Notes: a model not told the origin generated them from the sequence alone. 64,000 nucleotides of DNA from Halomonas sp. Y3 (GCF_024137965.1 NZ_CP099975.1:2108001-2172000), one strand, 5' to 3'. Shown: positions 29,141 to 38,132, numbered from the stretch's first letter. Program-made: numbers and translations.

Positions 29141-30253
29141 TCAACTGTCGGCACCGGCCAATAGCGCAGCGCCAGCTTGTAGGATATTGCGGGCGGCGTT
29201 GATGTCCCGGTCGATGCCCTGGGTGCCGCATCCCGGACAATCCCAGACGCGCACATCAAGCGGTAGCGCTTCCAGCACATACCCGCAACCATGGCAGCGT
29301 TTGCTGCTGGGATACCAGCGGTCGATCTGGATGAATTGACGCCCTGCCCATTCAGCTTTGTAGGCCAATTGCCGGGCAAGCTCGCCCCAGCCAGCATCGC
29401 TGATAGCTTTGGAAAGACGCCGGTTCTTGACCATATGTTTCACCGCGAGGCTTTCAAGACAGATCACTTGGTTCTCGTTAACGATCTGCCGGGTGAGTTT
29501 ATGGAGATGGTCAAGGCGGGTATCGGCGATTTTCGCGTGGCACCGCGCCACTTTCTGTCTGGCCGCGGCGCGATTGGCCGAGCCTTTCTTTTTGCGAGAC
29601 AGCTTTCGCTGTGCCCGCGCCAGCTTACGCTCGTAGCGTGCCGTATGGCGCGGGTTGTTGACCTTGGTACCATCGCTGGTCACGAACAAGTCTTTCAGCC
29701 CGAGGTCAATACCGATCATCTTGGGTGTGACCGTTAAGGTATCCGTTTCCACCTTGCACAGGCAACTGATGAAATAACGACCGGCACAATCTTTAGAAAC
29801 GGTAACGGTGCTGGGTGCCGAAGGCAGCGATTGACTCCAGCGGATGTTGAGCGGTTCGCGGCACTTGGCCAGCGTGAGCTGGCCATCACGATACGCAAAC
29901 GCCGAGCTGGCAAAGGTGGCTGACTGGCGGTGCTTTTTGGATTTAAAGCGGGGATACCGCGCGCGCTTGGCAAAGAAGTTCTTGAAGGCGGTCTGCTGGT
30001 GACGCAGGCATTGCTGCAACGGCACCGAACTGACCTCCGCCAGAAACGCGGTATCCGGCTGCTTTTTCAGCTGCGTGAGAAACGCGCTGGCGTCGGTGTA
30101 GCCAATCTTCTCCTGGCGTTCGTAAAAGGCATCCGTGCGATAGCGAAGCACGGCATTCCACACAAACCGGACGCACCCGAATGTCCGCGCCAGCAGGGCT
30201 TCCTGCTCAGGCGTCGGATAGAAACGGTATTTGTAGGCGCGTTGGGTTTGCAT
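29141..30253 (-). CDS. tnpB: RNA-guided nuclease TnpB
   Basis: 370 residues. The N-terminal YKYRFYPTPEQEALLARTFGC is the standard TnpB opening. The split RuvC nuclease shows all three acids: GIDLGLKD, VICLESLAVKHMVKN and DRDINAARNI. A zinc ribbon CHGCG...CPGCG lies before the last one. All catalytic residues and the full length are present, so it is probably an active guide-RNA-directed DNA nuclease that protects its own element. Confidence 0.93.
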   Translation of the reverse strand: MQTQRAYKYRFYPTPEQEALLARTFGCVRFVWNAVLRYRTDAFYERQEKIGYTDASAFLTQLKKQPDTAFLAEVSSVPLQQCLRHQQTAFKNFFAKRARYPRFKSKKHRQSATFASSAFAYRDGQLTLAKCREPLNIRWSQSLPSAPSTVTVSKDCAGRYFISCLCKVETDTLTVTPKMIGIDLGLKDLFVTSDGTKVNNPRHTARYERKLARAQRKLSRKKKGSANRAAARQKVARCHAKIADTRLDHLHKLTRQIVNENQVICLESLAVKHMVKNRRLSKAISDAGWGELARQLAYKAEWAGRQFIQIDRWYPSSKRCHGCGYVLEALPLDVRVWDCPGCGTQGIDRDINAARNILQAGAALLAGADS

Positions 30254-30376
30254 AGGTTACAGGATAGGGTGTCTTTTGTAAGACCTCAAGCACCCATAAG
30301 GCACCCTGCCGGGTGCCGCGCTTGTATCCCCTCCCTTCGCGCTTCGCGACTCAGGAAGAGGTTTTACGCGCTTTTG

Positions 30377-30395
30377 GATAACGATTGTGATTTGT
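30377..30395 (+). promoter_or_regulatory. Weak Fur-box-like sequence upstream of superoxide dismutase
   Basis: gataacgattgtgatttgt matches the 19-bp Fur consensus at about 12 positions and lies about 80 nt before the sod start. Mn-SOD genes are often Fur-repressed, but the match is too weak to be sure. Confidence 0.25.
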
Positions 30396-30477
30396 CACCT
30401 CGCCCCGCCTCTGCCATCATGGCGGGTGCAAACGAGGAACGCTTTTCTCGGCAATCAGAAAAACAGGAGGTTTGATC

Positions 30478-31089
30478 ATGCCGCATACCCTGCCCGATCT
30501 TCCGTACGCCTACGATGCCCTCGAGCCGCATATCGATGCGCTCACCATGGAGATTCACCACTCCCGGCACCATCAGACCTACGTCAACAACCTCAACGCC
30601 GCCCTCGAGGGTACTGGCCTTGAGGAGGTGCCGGTCGACGAGCTGCTGGCCGACCTGGACAAGGTCCCGGCCGACAAGCGTCAGGCGGTCATCAACAACG
30701 GCGGCGGCCACTCCAACCACACCATGTTCTGGCAGATGATGTCACCCAACGGCGGCGGTGCGCCCAAGGGCAAGGTGGCCGAGGCCATCGACAGCGAGCT
30801 GGGCGGCTTCGACGCCTTCAAGGACGCCTTCACCAAGGCGGCCCTGGGTCGCTTCGGCAGCGGCTGGGCCTGGCTCTCCGTCACCCCGCAGAAGACGCTG
30901 GTGGTGGAGAACTCCCTGAACCAGGACAGCCCGATCTCCAACGGCAACACCCCGGTGCTGGGCCTGGACGTCTGGGAGCACGCCTACTACCTCAAGTTCC
31001 AGAACAAGCGCCCGGACTACATCGCCGAGTTCTTCAACGTGATCGACTGGGACGAGGTCGAGCGTCGCTACCAGGCCGCCACTGCCTGA
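30478..31089 (+). CDS. sodA: Superoxide dismutase, probably Mn type
   Basis: 203 residues of the Fe/Mn SOD family, full length. Metal ligands fit [15 protein letters not shown] (two His), and the [18 protein letters not shown] block (Asp and His). [11 protein letters not shown] and NQDSPI favour manganese; Fe enzymes usually have AAQ.WNH at the former position. It converts superoxide to H2O2 and O2 in the cytoplasm. The ATG at 30478 follows CAGGAGG. Confidence 0.9.
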   Translation: MPHTLPDLPYAYDALEPHIDALTMEIHHSRHHQTYVNNLNAALEGTGLEEVPVDELLADLDKVPADKRQAVINNGGGHSNHTMFWQMMSPNGGGAPKGKVAEAIDSELGGFDAFKDAFTKAALGRFGSGWAWLSVTPQKTLVVENSLNQDSPISNGNTPVLGLDVWEHAYYLKFQNKRPDYIAEFFNVIDWDEVERRYQAATA

Positions 31090-31140
31090 TAGCCGCCGGC
31101 TTAGAGCCAGCAGGCGGCCCGCCGCCCGCTGGCACTACCC

Positions 31141-31168
31141 CAACGCCGCACCTCCGGGTGCGGCGTTG
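31141..31168 (+). terminator. Terminator after superoxide dismutase
   Basis: A perfect 12-bp stem (caacgccgcacc) with a tccg loop, followed by tcgttt. It is also positioned to stop the convergent jet operon transcript, 35 nt past the jetD-like stop. Confidence 0.75.
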
Positions 31169-31202
31169 TCGTTTCCGGGGCTCCTCTCGGGACAGAGGCA
31201 CC

Positions 31203-32081
31203 TCAGGACAGGGGCACCGGCTCCAGCGCCGCCAGGTCGCCGAACCACTGCTGGCGCAGGCCGCGCTGCTCCCCCAGCAGGAGCTCAAGATAACCCGCCA
31301 ATGGGTGCCCCTCGGCAAGCCCGGCGGCGTGGTCGCGCAGGGCCGGGTGATAGTCCTGCTGCCCCGGCGGCTGGTGCTCGCCGTTGGCGTGGCGACCAAG
31401 AAACGCCAGGGGCGGCAGCAGCAGGTGGGTGGCGCCGCTCTCCAGGGCGAGGCCCACGCCCCGGGCGTCGAAGTCGCCGAGATAGAGATGCGGCCGCCCG
31501 CTGGCGGCCCAGTCGAGGGCCAGGTCGGCGAAGCCGCCGCCGTAATGCCTGTCGCCCCGATAGAGGAGCAGCGGCCGCGCCCAGCTTGCCAGGGCCGGAA
31601 GCTCGCCGGGCAGCGCATAGAAGCTGTCGAGGTTCTCGACCTGCACCAGGGCATCGAAGGCGGCGAGATCAAGCCGGCGCCGGTCCAGGTCGAGCACCTC
31701 CCGCGCATCACCGGCAATGCCCGGCCGCGGGGCACCGGCGGGCAGGCTGGCCAGCACCCGATGCGCCCGGGGCTTCGCGCGGCCGCCCTTCTCCTCGCGG
31801 TTGCCGTGGCGGGCCTGCTCGAGAGAACTCATGCCGCCGAGGTTCACGGCAAGCGGGGCCTCCCCGGCAAGCATAAGGGCCTCGTCGATCTGCGCCAGCA
31901 GCTCGCGGTCGAGGCGCAGCCAGGCGTGGGAGAGGCGCGGGCCGGGGTCGAGATGGTGCTCGTCGAGCCAGGCGACGATCTCGTCGACCGCCCTGCCCCG
32001 GCGTTTCTCCACCATGGGCTCGCGGCGGAGCCTTTCGACGGCGCCGCGAAGCAGGCGGCGGGCGCTTGTGGTCAGGTGCAT
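31203..32081 (-). CDS. jetD: TOPRIM-type nuclease subunit of a Wadjet/MksG-like system
   Basis: 292 residues. The C-terminal half has a TOPRIM-like pattern: an acid in VQVENLDSFYALPGE and a DxD in LYLGDFDARGVGLALE, as in JetD/MksG topoisomerase VI-A-like nucleases, followed by HPLAGYLELLLGEQRGLRQQWF. The N-terminal half is basic and helical. In Wadjet systems the JetD partner cuts plasmid DNA once the SMC motor has extruded it. It is the last gene of the operon, 119 nt after the kleisin-like gene, with a REP-like repeat pair in between. I recall a DUF7281 domain for such proteins, but this needs a profile search. Confidence 0.75.
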   Translation of the reverse strand: MHLTTSARRLLRGAVERLRREPMVEKRRGRAVDEIVAWLDEHHLDPGPRLSHAWLRLDRELLAQIDEALMLAGEAPLAVNLGGMSSLEQARHGNREEKGGRAKPRAHRVLASLPAGAPRPGIAGDAREVLDLDRRRLDLAAFDALVQVENLDSFYALPGELPALASWARPLLLYRGDRHYGGGFADLALDWAASGRPHLYLGDFDARGVGLALESGATHLLLPPLAFLGRHANGEHQPPGQQDYHPALRDHAAGLAEGHPLAGYLELLLGEQRGLRQQWFGDLAALEPVPLS

Positions 32082-32100
32082 GGGGTCTCCTCGCTATATC

Positions 32101-32195
32101 GGGCGCCTGCGGCGCCATCGCGCAGGATCTGCGCTCCTGCATTTAATCAGCAGGCCTCCCGCCCGTGGGAGCGCGATCTGTCGGCGATCGAGGCC
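32101..32195. repeat. Inverted pair of REP-like sequences between jetA-like and jetD-like genes
   Basis: The left copy, read on the minus strand from 32140, is GCAGGAGCGCAGATCCTGCG followed by CGATGGC. The right copy, read on the plus strand from 32165, is GTGGGAGCGCGATCTGTCGG followed by CGATCGAGG. Both resemble the GTGGGAGCGGGCTTGCCCGCGA REP consensus of Pseudomonas-type genomes, and they face each other as in a REPIN/BIME. Confidence 0.55.
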
Positions 32196-32200
32196 GTCCG

Positions 32201-33436
32201 TCAGGCCAGCTGCAGCACCACATCGTGGATCAGGTAGAGCTGGTTGTAGGGGCCGGCCTGGCTCTCCTGCTGGCGCAGGCGGAAGGCGCGCTGCTCGCTC
32301 CTGGGCAGGCCCTGGTACTCGGCGATGACCTGGAAGAGCCAGATCTCCGGGCTCCAGTCGTGGCCGGCCGCCTCCAGGTACTCGAGGGCGCTTCGGGGCT
32401 CGCCGCCGAGATCCACCACGCCGAGGTAGAAGCGCTCCACGTCCTCCTTGAGGGCCTGCTGGCGGGCGGCCACCAGGGTATCGTCCTGGAGCGCGGCGGC
32501 CCCGGCGGCGGTAACGGGCTCCGGGCGATGGGCGGGCCTCGGCAGGCGGTGGAGCAGCTCGGTGAGCGTCCGGGCGTCGGCGTCGCGGTCGAGCGCCAGG
32601 GCCCCTGCGGCGTGCAGAGGAGCGGCGCGGTTGACCAGCCCCGGCACCTCGCCGCGCATGGCGTAGTTGCCCGGCACGAAGCCCGGATGCTCGCGCAGGA
32701 AGCCAGCCATGCCGGCCACCAGACGGCTGCGCGCCTGCTGTTGGCGAAAGCGCGCCATCAGCTCGACCAGGCGCCGCTGCACCTCGCGCAGGCTGGTGAA
32801 GTGCTGGGTGAGCTGCTGCTGCAGGCCGCTGACCAGCAGCTTGCGCAGGGCGCCGTCGCTGCCCACCAGGTCGATCAGCTCATCGAAGTCGATCAGTGAG
32901 AGGCCGTCGAGGAGGCGCTCGATCTGCTTCTGGGCGCGCTCGTTCTCGCGGATCTTGTCGCCTAGGCGGCTGACGAAGCCGAAGTCGCTGTTCAGCCGCC
33001 GCCACAGGCTGTCGATGGCGTCGGCGAAGCGCCCGTTGAGGTCGTCGACCTCCTGGCGCAGGCGCAAGAGCTGCTGCTCCTGGCGCCAGTACTCCCCGGC
33101 GTCTCGCGCCTCCCGGTAGCTCTGCACCAGGCTGCGCAGGAGCTCCAGGGTCTCGGCCACGTCGGCGTTGACGTGGCGACGGGTCTCGTCGGCGAGCATC
33201 TCGGCGATCAGCTCGCGCACCTTGGGGGCGAGCTTCACCCCGCCCTGCTCGTCGGGGCGCCACAGGATCCGCGCCGCCAGCAGGCGGTTGAGGGCCGTGG
33301 TGCTGAGCCCCTCCAGGGGCACCTCCTCCCGGGCATAGCCCGCCATCAGCGCCTCGGCGTGCTTGCCGAGCAGCGCCAGGCGCTCGACCCCGGTGCTCAC
33401 CAGGCGACTCTCCAGGGCGTGGGGGTCGGCGCTCAC
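32201..33436 (-). CDS. jetA: Kleisin-like (MukF/MksF/JetA) subunit
   Basis: 411 residues from a GTG at 33436 that overlaps the jetB-like stop (GTGA). A longer ATG frame upstream lies inside jetB and is a shadow. The N-terminal part has a winged-helix character (LSTTALNRLLAARILWRPDE...LAPKVRELIAEML). The middle is long and helical (coiled coil around LLRLRQEVDDLNGRFADAID) and the C-terminal part is globular. The size and outline fit MukF/MksF/JetA kleisins that bridge the SMC heads. The family call rests on gene context plus this layout. Confidence 0.72.
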   Translation of the reverse strand: MSADPHALESRLVSTGVERLALLGKHAEALMAGYAREEVPLEGLSTTALNRLLAARILWRPDEQGGVKLAPKVRELIAEMLADETRRHVNADVAETLELLRSLVQSYREARDAGEYWRQEQQLLRLRQEVDDLNGRFADAIDSLWRRLNSDFGFVSRLGDKIRENERAQKQIERLLDGLSLIDFDELIDLVGSDGALRKLLVSGLQQQLTQHFTSLREVQRRLVELMARFRQQQARSRLVAGMAGFLREHPGFVPGNYAMRGEVPGLVNRAAPLHAAGALALDRDADARTLTELLHRLPRPAHRPEPVTAAGAAALQDDTLVAARQQALKEDVERFYLGVVDLGGEPRSALEYLEAAGHDWSPEIWLFQVIAEYQGLPRSEQRAFRLRQQESQAGPYNQLYLIHDVVLQLA

Positions 33437-34101
33437 AGCAGGCTCTCCTGGGCGGCCGGCGCCTGGTCGTCCACGGGCAGGTTCTCCTCGTCGCGGATGA
33501 AACGCACCAGGTCGATCAGATAGTCGATCTTGCCGGTCACCACGAAGTACTGGCGGTCGGCGTGGGGCTGGACCAGGTAGCCGTGCTCGCGCAGGCGCTT
33601 GAAGACCTGCTTGAGCTGGGCATCGAGCTGGTCGCTCTGGGAGCCGAAGAAGGGGTCGGTGGCCAGCCGCTCGAGGCGCTCGCGCAGGCCCTGGTTGTCC
33701 TCGCAGCGGGAGCTGAAGTCGGCGGGCTTGAGCACGTCCCCCGGGGCGGCCAGGCCGTCGCGGCCCAGGGCCTCCTGCACCAGCTGCAGCCACTCCAGCA
33801 GCGGCAGCAGGCTGCCCACCGTCTCGGCCAGCTGGCGAGAGAGCTGCTCCCGAGCGCCCTCGTCCAGGGCGCGCCAGGCCAGGAAGTGGACGCTGCCGTC
33901 GGCGTTGCTGGCGAGCCGCCGGTTGAGGGGCCTCAGGTAGGCGTCGATCCGCTCCCGGGTCGCCTCCTCCTGGAGGTGGCGGAAGGCCGCCTCGTCGCTC
34001 ACCGCGCAGATGAAGCCGCCGGCCAGCAGCTTCTCCAGCAGAGGCCCCAGCTCCACCAGGGAGCGCTCGGCCTGGATCTCACTCATCGATGCTTCGCTCA
34101 T
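33433..34101 (-). CDS. jetB: KITE-like (MukE/MksE/JetB) subunit
   Basis: 222 residues. A MukE/MksE-like start (ERSLVELGPLLEKLLAGGFICAVSDEAAFRHLQEE) is followed by a central helical region and a C-terminal winged helix (LDAQLKQVFKRLREHGYLVQPHADRQYFVVTGKIDYLIDLVRF). KITE proteins bind the kleisin in the SMC complex. The ATG at 34101 overlaps the upstream SMC gene by 4 nt (ATGA). A second ATG five codons in is possible. Confidence 0.75.
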   Translation of the reverse strand: MSEASMSEIQAERSLVELGPLLEKLLAGGFICAVSDEAAFRHLQEEATRERIDAYLRPLNRRLASNADGSVHFLAWRALDEGAREQLSRQLAETVGSLLPLLEWLQLVQEALGRDGLAAPGDVLKPADFSSRCEDNQGLRERLERLATDPFFGSQSDQLDAQLKQVFKRLREHGYLVQPHADRQYFVVTGKIDYLIDLVRFIRDEENLPVDDQAPAAQESLL

Positions 34102-37100
34102 GAGGCCACCTCCTCGGCGCGGGCCTGGAGGCGCTGGGCCAGGCGGCTCAGCCGCGGCTCGATGCGCTTGAGACGGCGCTTCTCAGGATGTTGCTCGTCG
34201 CGGTCGATCAGGTAGCGGTTGTGGAACAGCAGCAGCACGTCCGACTCCGGGTTGGGGAAGGCGCCGACGATATGGATGCGGTTGTTGTCGCAGGCGTCGA
34301 AGAGCTTCTCGACGTTGTGGTAGGCCAGGGTGCCGATCTCGTCGATGGGCCAGTGGATCGCCACCTGCGCCTGGCCGCGCAGCAGCCGGGTGAAGGCGAG
34401 CAGGAACTTGCAGAGGATCAGGTAGGCCATGCCGTGGCTGGAGGACTCCAGCAGCTGGCGGTCGTTCTTGATCACCAGGTCCGTGCCCCCCTCGTTGAGG
34501 TGCAGCTCCAGGCGCAGCAGGCTCTCGAAGCTGTACTGCTGGTCGCTGCGCAGGAGCTCCACCACGTCGGCCAGGGCGTCGAGGTAGTCGTCGCCGGGCA
34601 GCGGCCGGCCGGAGTCGCGCCACTCCCGGTAGCGCTGGGCGAAGCGCTTGAGCGGCTCCCAGAAGCCCAGCTCGTCGATGGTGGACTGGATCCTCACCTC
34701 GGCGCGGCCGATCCCCTCGAGCCTCAGGTCGTCGGCCACCTCGTCGGAGAGGCGCCGGCTCTGGGCGTTGATGCGCCGGTTGAGGTCACGGAAGACGGTG
34801 AAGAACTTGTCGAGGTCGTCGGAGAGGTTGCGCCCCTCCTGGAGGAGCTGCTGCTGCTGGCCCTCGAGGAGCGTCAGCATGCCGGCCAGCACGCCGAGCA
34901 GCCGTCGGGGGCTGGGGTCCTCGAGCCGGCCGCGCTCCGCCTCCAGGGTAGCCTGGAAGTCGGCGCTGGCGCCCTTGATGAGGTCGGACTCCACCTTCTC
35001 GCAGCCGCGACGCAGCTCATCGAGGCGCCTGGCGTGGTCGCTCAGGGCCTGGCGCACCCGCTCGATGCGCTCCTCGGCGTCTCCCGGCGCCTCGGCCAGA
35101 GGCGCCGGGGCGTCGTCGAGGGGCAACGCCTCCAGCTTGGCGAGCAGCGGGGCCAGGGTCTCGAGGCGCTGCTGCTCGACGCCGCGCTTCGCCTTGAGCT
35201 CGCCCACCGCCGCCTGATGCTCACGACGAGCGGCCTGGAACTGCTGCTTCAGGGTCTCGCGCTGGCGCTCGGCGGCCTGGAGCTCCCGGGAGAGCTCGGC
35301 CTCCCGGGCCACCAGGCGGGGCTTGCGCTCGCCCCACTCCACCCGCATAAAGCGGCGATACTCATCCAGCTGATCCTGGCGATCGGCCGTCTGGCGAATG
35401 CGCTGCTCCAGCGCCTTGAGGCGCCGCCGGGTCTCGCCCAGGCTGACGGTATCCACCCCCTGCTCGGCCAGCTCGCGGTCGTAGGCGGCCTCCAGCTCCT
35501 CGCGCTGGCGGCGGTGCTCCTCCTTGAGCTCGGCCAGCTGGCCGCGGTGCCGGGCGATCTGCTGGTCGAAGCCGTCGATACGGCCCTGGAAGTCGGCGGC
35601 GAGCTCCAGGCGCTGGGCACGATGGGTATCGGCCAGGGCCTCCAGGGCCTGCTGCTGCTCGTCGCGCAGCGCCTGCTGCAGCGCCTGCTGCTCCTCCAGG
35701 GCCTCCCGGGCGGTAGCCTGGCGGGCCTGGCGGGCGGCGTCGTGGCGCTGCTGACACTGGCTGCGGGCCTGGAGGGCGTAGTCCACCTCCTCGGCGGCGC
35801 GGCGCCGCGCCGCCCGGGCCCGCTCGAGCCGGGCATCGGCCTCCTGCACCCTGTCGTGGCGCGCCTTGAGGGCCTTCTCGGCGGCCTTCTCGCCCTCCTC
35901 CGCCTGGGCCAGCGCCTGGTCGGCGGCCTCGATCTCGGCCAGCAGGCTCGCCTCGTCCTGGGCGTGATCGGGCAGCGCGATGGCGGAAAGGTCCAGCGCC
36001 AGGCCGAAGAGGTCCTCGCTGGCGTCGTCGTTGAACTGGGGGGCGAGGTCGCGGCGCTCCAGGAGCTCCGGGGCGAGCACCTTGCCGAGCCCCTGCTCCC
36101 AGCCGGGACGGTGGTGGCGCAGGAAGTGGCGCAGGCTGCCCTGGGCGGGGTCGCGCTGGACCCGCAGCTCCTCCAGGCGCCCGCGGACCCGGGAGAGCTG
36201 GGTGCGGGCCAGTTCCAGGTCGCGCTCGGCGAGCTCACGGGACTTGCGGCACTCGTCGAGCTCACCGCGCAGGGTCTCCAGCGTGCCGGCGGCCGCGCTC
36301 TGCTCGCTCTGGGCCTGGTCGACCCGGGCCTGGGCCTGCTCGGCCTCCCGGGCCTCCTCCGGGGTCGGCCCCGAGTGGGCGAGCCGGGCCTTCAGCTCGG
36401 AGAGCCGGGCGGTGCCCTCCTCCAGGCGGCTGCGGTAGCCGTCATCCAGGGCCTGGCGGCGGGCCTGGTAGTCGGCCTCCAGGCGGCGCTCCTCCTCGCT
36501 TCTGGCCTCGCGGCAGGCCTCCTTCTCCTCGCCGAGGGCGTCGATCAGCGCCTGGGTCTCCTCGCCCTGGCGCTCCAGCAGGTCGCCAAGCTCCACTAGC
36601 CGGGCATCCAGGCGGGCCTTGCTCGCCTGGGCCACCTGCTGCAGCTGCTCGAGGTGCTCGCGCATCTGCTGCTGCTGCTCGCGCCACTGGGGCAGCGCCT
36701 TGAGGTCGCGCTCGAGCCCCGGCATGTCGGCCTCCTCGAAGGCCTCGAACTGGCGCTGCAGGTCATCAAGCACCCGGCGAGCCTGGTCGAGCTCGCTGTC
36801 GAGCTCGCTGATCCGGGCGTTGAGCTCGCCCCGGGCCTCCTCGTGGGCCTGCTCCCGGGCCTGGAAGTCGCGCTGGCGCTCGCCCAGCCGCGCCTCGAGG
36901 TCGGCCGACTCCCGCTCGGCACGGTGGCGGTCGGCCTCGAGCTGGGGCCTGAGCTGCCAGAGCCTGGCCTCCAGGTCGGCGATCTCGCCGTCGAGGCGCT
37001 GTAGGGCCTCGACGGCGTGCTGCAGGGGCTCCAGGCGCATGGACTGGCGCATGCGGGCGATCCACTCCCGGGCCTTGGTGTTGCGGATGCGGGTCACCGG

Positions 37101-37772
37101 CAGCTCGACCCCATCCTCCTCGAAGATCGCCGCCAGCATGGTCTTGAGGGTGTCCATCTTGCCCTCCTTGGCGTGCACCGCCGAGACCAGTTTCTCCATG
37201 TGGCGAATGCGCTGTCCAGGGCGCACCAGGCTAAAGCGGGCGGCGACCTGACGCAGGCGCAGGCCGTCGCGACGACCGCCGGGGCCGCTGCCCTGCTGGG
37301 TGAAGTCGTTCTGGATCACCGCGCGATACTCGGAGGTGGCGCCGAGCTTGTGGGAGGTGGCGATGCCCTGGCGGCGCAGGCCGCTGAACCACTGGGCATA
37401 GTCGAGGGCGGCGACGCCGCCCTCGCTCTGTACCAGATAGTCTTCCGGCCGGTAGGGGGCGGCGACGAAGCGGTACTCCACGCCCCCTTCGCTCTTGCGG
37501 GTCAGCACCGCCTGGCAGATGTCGCCCTCCTCCCGGCGGTACTCGTAGACCAGGTAGCTGTTGCGGTGCGGGAGGTAGAAGGCATCGAACTTGAGGCGGG
37601 TCTTCGGTACCACCCGGTTGGGCAGCTCACCGTAGAAGACCGGCACCAGTCGCTGCAGGGTGGTCTTGCCCGAGGCGTTGGTGCCGCAGATATTGGTGTG
37701 GCCATCCACGCTGAGTTCCACCACGCCTTCGAGGTGGCCGTGGATCATCACGATGCGTAGCAGGTGAGCCAT
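34098..37772 (-). CDS. jetC: SMC-like ATPase (MukB/MksB/JetC type)
   Basis: 1224 residues from the ATG at 37772 (another at 37811 adds 13). The N-terminal head begins HLLRIVMIHGHLEGVVELSV and has Walker A GTNASGKT at residues 30-37. Residues about 230-1000 are coiled coil rich in Glu, Arg, Gln and Ala, interrupted near the middle by a hinge-like globular segment. The C-terminal head has an unusual signature region (LLESSSHGMAYL) and Walker B IHWPIDEIG. In Wadjet/MksBEFG systems this motor extrudes DNA loops and recognises small circular plasmids. It is the first of four overlapping or close minus-strand genes. Confidence 0.85.
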   Translation of the reverse strand: MAHLLRIVMIHGHLEGVVELSVDGHTNICGTNASGKTTLQRLVPVFYGELPNRVVPKTRLKFDAFYLPHRNSYLVYEYRREEGDICQAVLTRKSEGGVEYRFVAAPYRPEDYLVQSEGGVAALDYAQWFSGLRRQGIATSHKLGATSEYRAVIQNDFTQQGSGPGGRRDGLRLRQVAARFSLVRPGQRIRHMEKLVSAVHAKEGKMDTLKTMLAAIFEEDGVELPVTRIRNTKAREWIARMRQSMRLEPLQHAVEALQRLDGEIADLEARLWQLRPQLEADRHRAERESADLEARLGERQRDFQAREQAHEEARGELNARISELDSELDQARRVLDDLQRQFEAFEEADMPGLERDLKALPQWREQQQQMREHLEQLQQVAQASKARLDARLVELGDLLERQGEETQALIDALGEEKEACREARSEEERRLEADYQARRQALDDGYRSRLEEGTARLSELKARLAHSGPTPEEAREAEQAQARVDQAQSEQSAAAGTLETLRGELDECRKSRELAERDLELARTQLSRVRGRLEELRVQRDPAQGSLRHFLRHHRPGWEQGLGKVLAPELLERRDLAPQFNDDASEDLFGLALDLSAIALPDHAQDEASLLAEIEAADQALAQAEEGEKAAEKALKARHDRVQEADARLERARAARRRAAEEVDYALQARSQCQQRHDAARQARQATAREALEEQQALQQALRDEQQQALEALADTHRAQRLELAADFQGRIDGFDQQIARHRGQLAELKEEHRRQREELEAAYDRELAEQGVDTVSLGETRRRLKALEQRIRQTADRQDQLDEYRRFMRVEWGERKPRLVAREAELSRELQAAERQRETLKQQFQAARREHQAAVGELKAKRGVEQQRLETLAPLLAKLEALPLDDAPAPLAEAPGDAEERIERVRQALSDHARRLDELRRGCEKVESDLIKGASADFQATLEAERGRLEDPSPRRLLGVLAGMLTLLEGQQQQLLQEGRNLSDDLDKFFTVFRDLNRRINAQSRRLSDEVADDLRLEGIGRAEVRIQSTIDELGFWEPLKRFAQRYREWRDSGRPLPGDDYLDALADVVELLRSDQQYSFESLLRLELHLNEGGTDLVIKNDRQLLESSSHGMAYLILCKFLLAFTRLLRGQAQVAIHWPIDEIGTLAYHNVEKLFDACDNNRIHIVGAFPNPESDVLLLFHNRYLIDRDEQHPEKRRLKRIEPRLSRLAQRLQARAEEVAS

Positions 37773-38018
37773 GTCGCGTCCTTGGTCCTTGATCCTTGCC
37801 GTTGCGCTCACCGGGCCGCCGTTGGGCGCCGGGCGCTGCCGTGCCTGTCGGTAGATGGCAGAGTATGCTGCAAAGCAGGGAGGGACACAAAAGGGGCGGG
37901 GAGAGACGAAACGAGCGGGGAGCGGGCCTTCCCTGGCCTCAGGAGCAATGATGATCGCCTGGGCGATCCGCGTGGCGGTCGGCGGCGGATGGAACCGCGC
38001 GGCTGGCTGTCACGCCGA

Positions 38019-38132
38019 TCAGGCGATATAGCGACGCAGCGCCTCGCTGGCGGCCTGCTGGGCCAGGGCATGGCTTGCCCAGTGCTCGAGGACTTCGCTG
38101 TCCAGGTTGAGGGTATGGAGGGAAGTGGACAT
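38019..38132 (-). CDS. Unlisted 37-residue ORF upstream of the jet-like operon
   Basis: Begins MSTSLHTLNLDSEVLEHW and ends EALRRYIA; predicted as one or two amphipathic helices. An AAGGAG lies 6 nt before the ATG, overlapping one arm of an 8-bp palindrome. It is on the same strand as the SMC operon, ending 246 nt before its start. The strong Shine-Dalgarno and open frame suggest real translation. I do not recognise the product; a small regulator or antitoxin-like protein is possible but unproven. Confidence 0.5.
   Translation of the reverse strand: MSTSLHTLNLDSEVLEHWASHALAQQAASEALRRYIA

Larger units (their letters stand above)
28975..30330 (-). mobile_element. Solitary tnpB element (IS1341/IS605 type)
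   Basis: One tnpB gene without a tnpA Y1 transposase, flanked by a hairpin-bearing right end near 28975. The left end lies somewhere between the tnpB start (30254) and about 30350. That region contains a ggcaccc/gggtgcc hairpin at about 30300-30318, but I cannot fix the tip. The element sits between rmuC and the superoxide dismutase gene. Without tnpA it would need a transposase in trans. Confidence 0.75.

Noticed and set aside
32201..33793. 530-codon version of the kleisin-like protein
   Set aside because: The first 119 codons lie inside jetB in another frame and are Pro/Arg/Gly-rich; the coupled GTG at 33436 is the natural start.
34188..36599. 803-codon plus-strand open frame
   Set aside because: Mirror of the SMC coiled coil; Leu/Gly/Val-rich without motifs.
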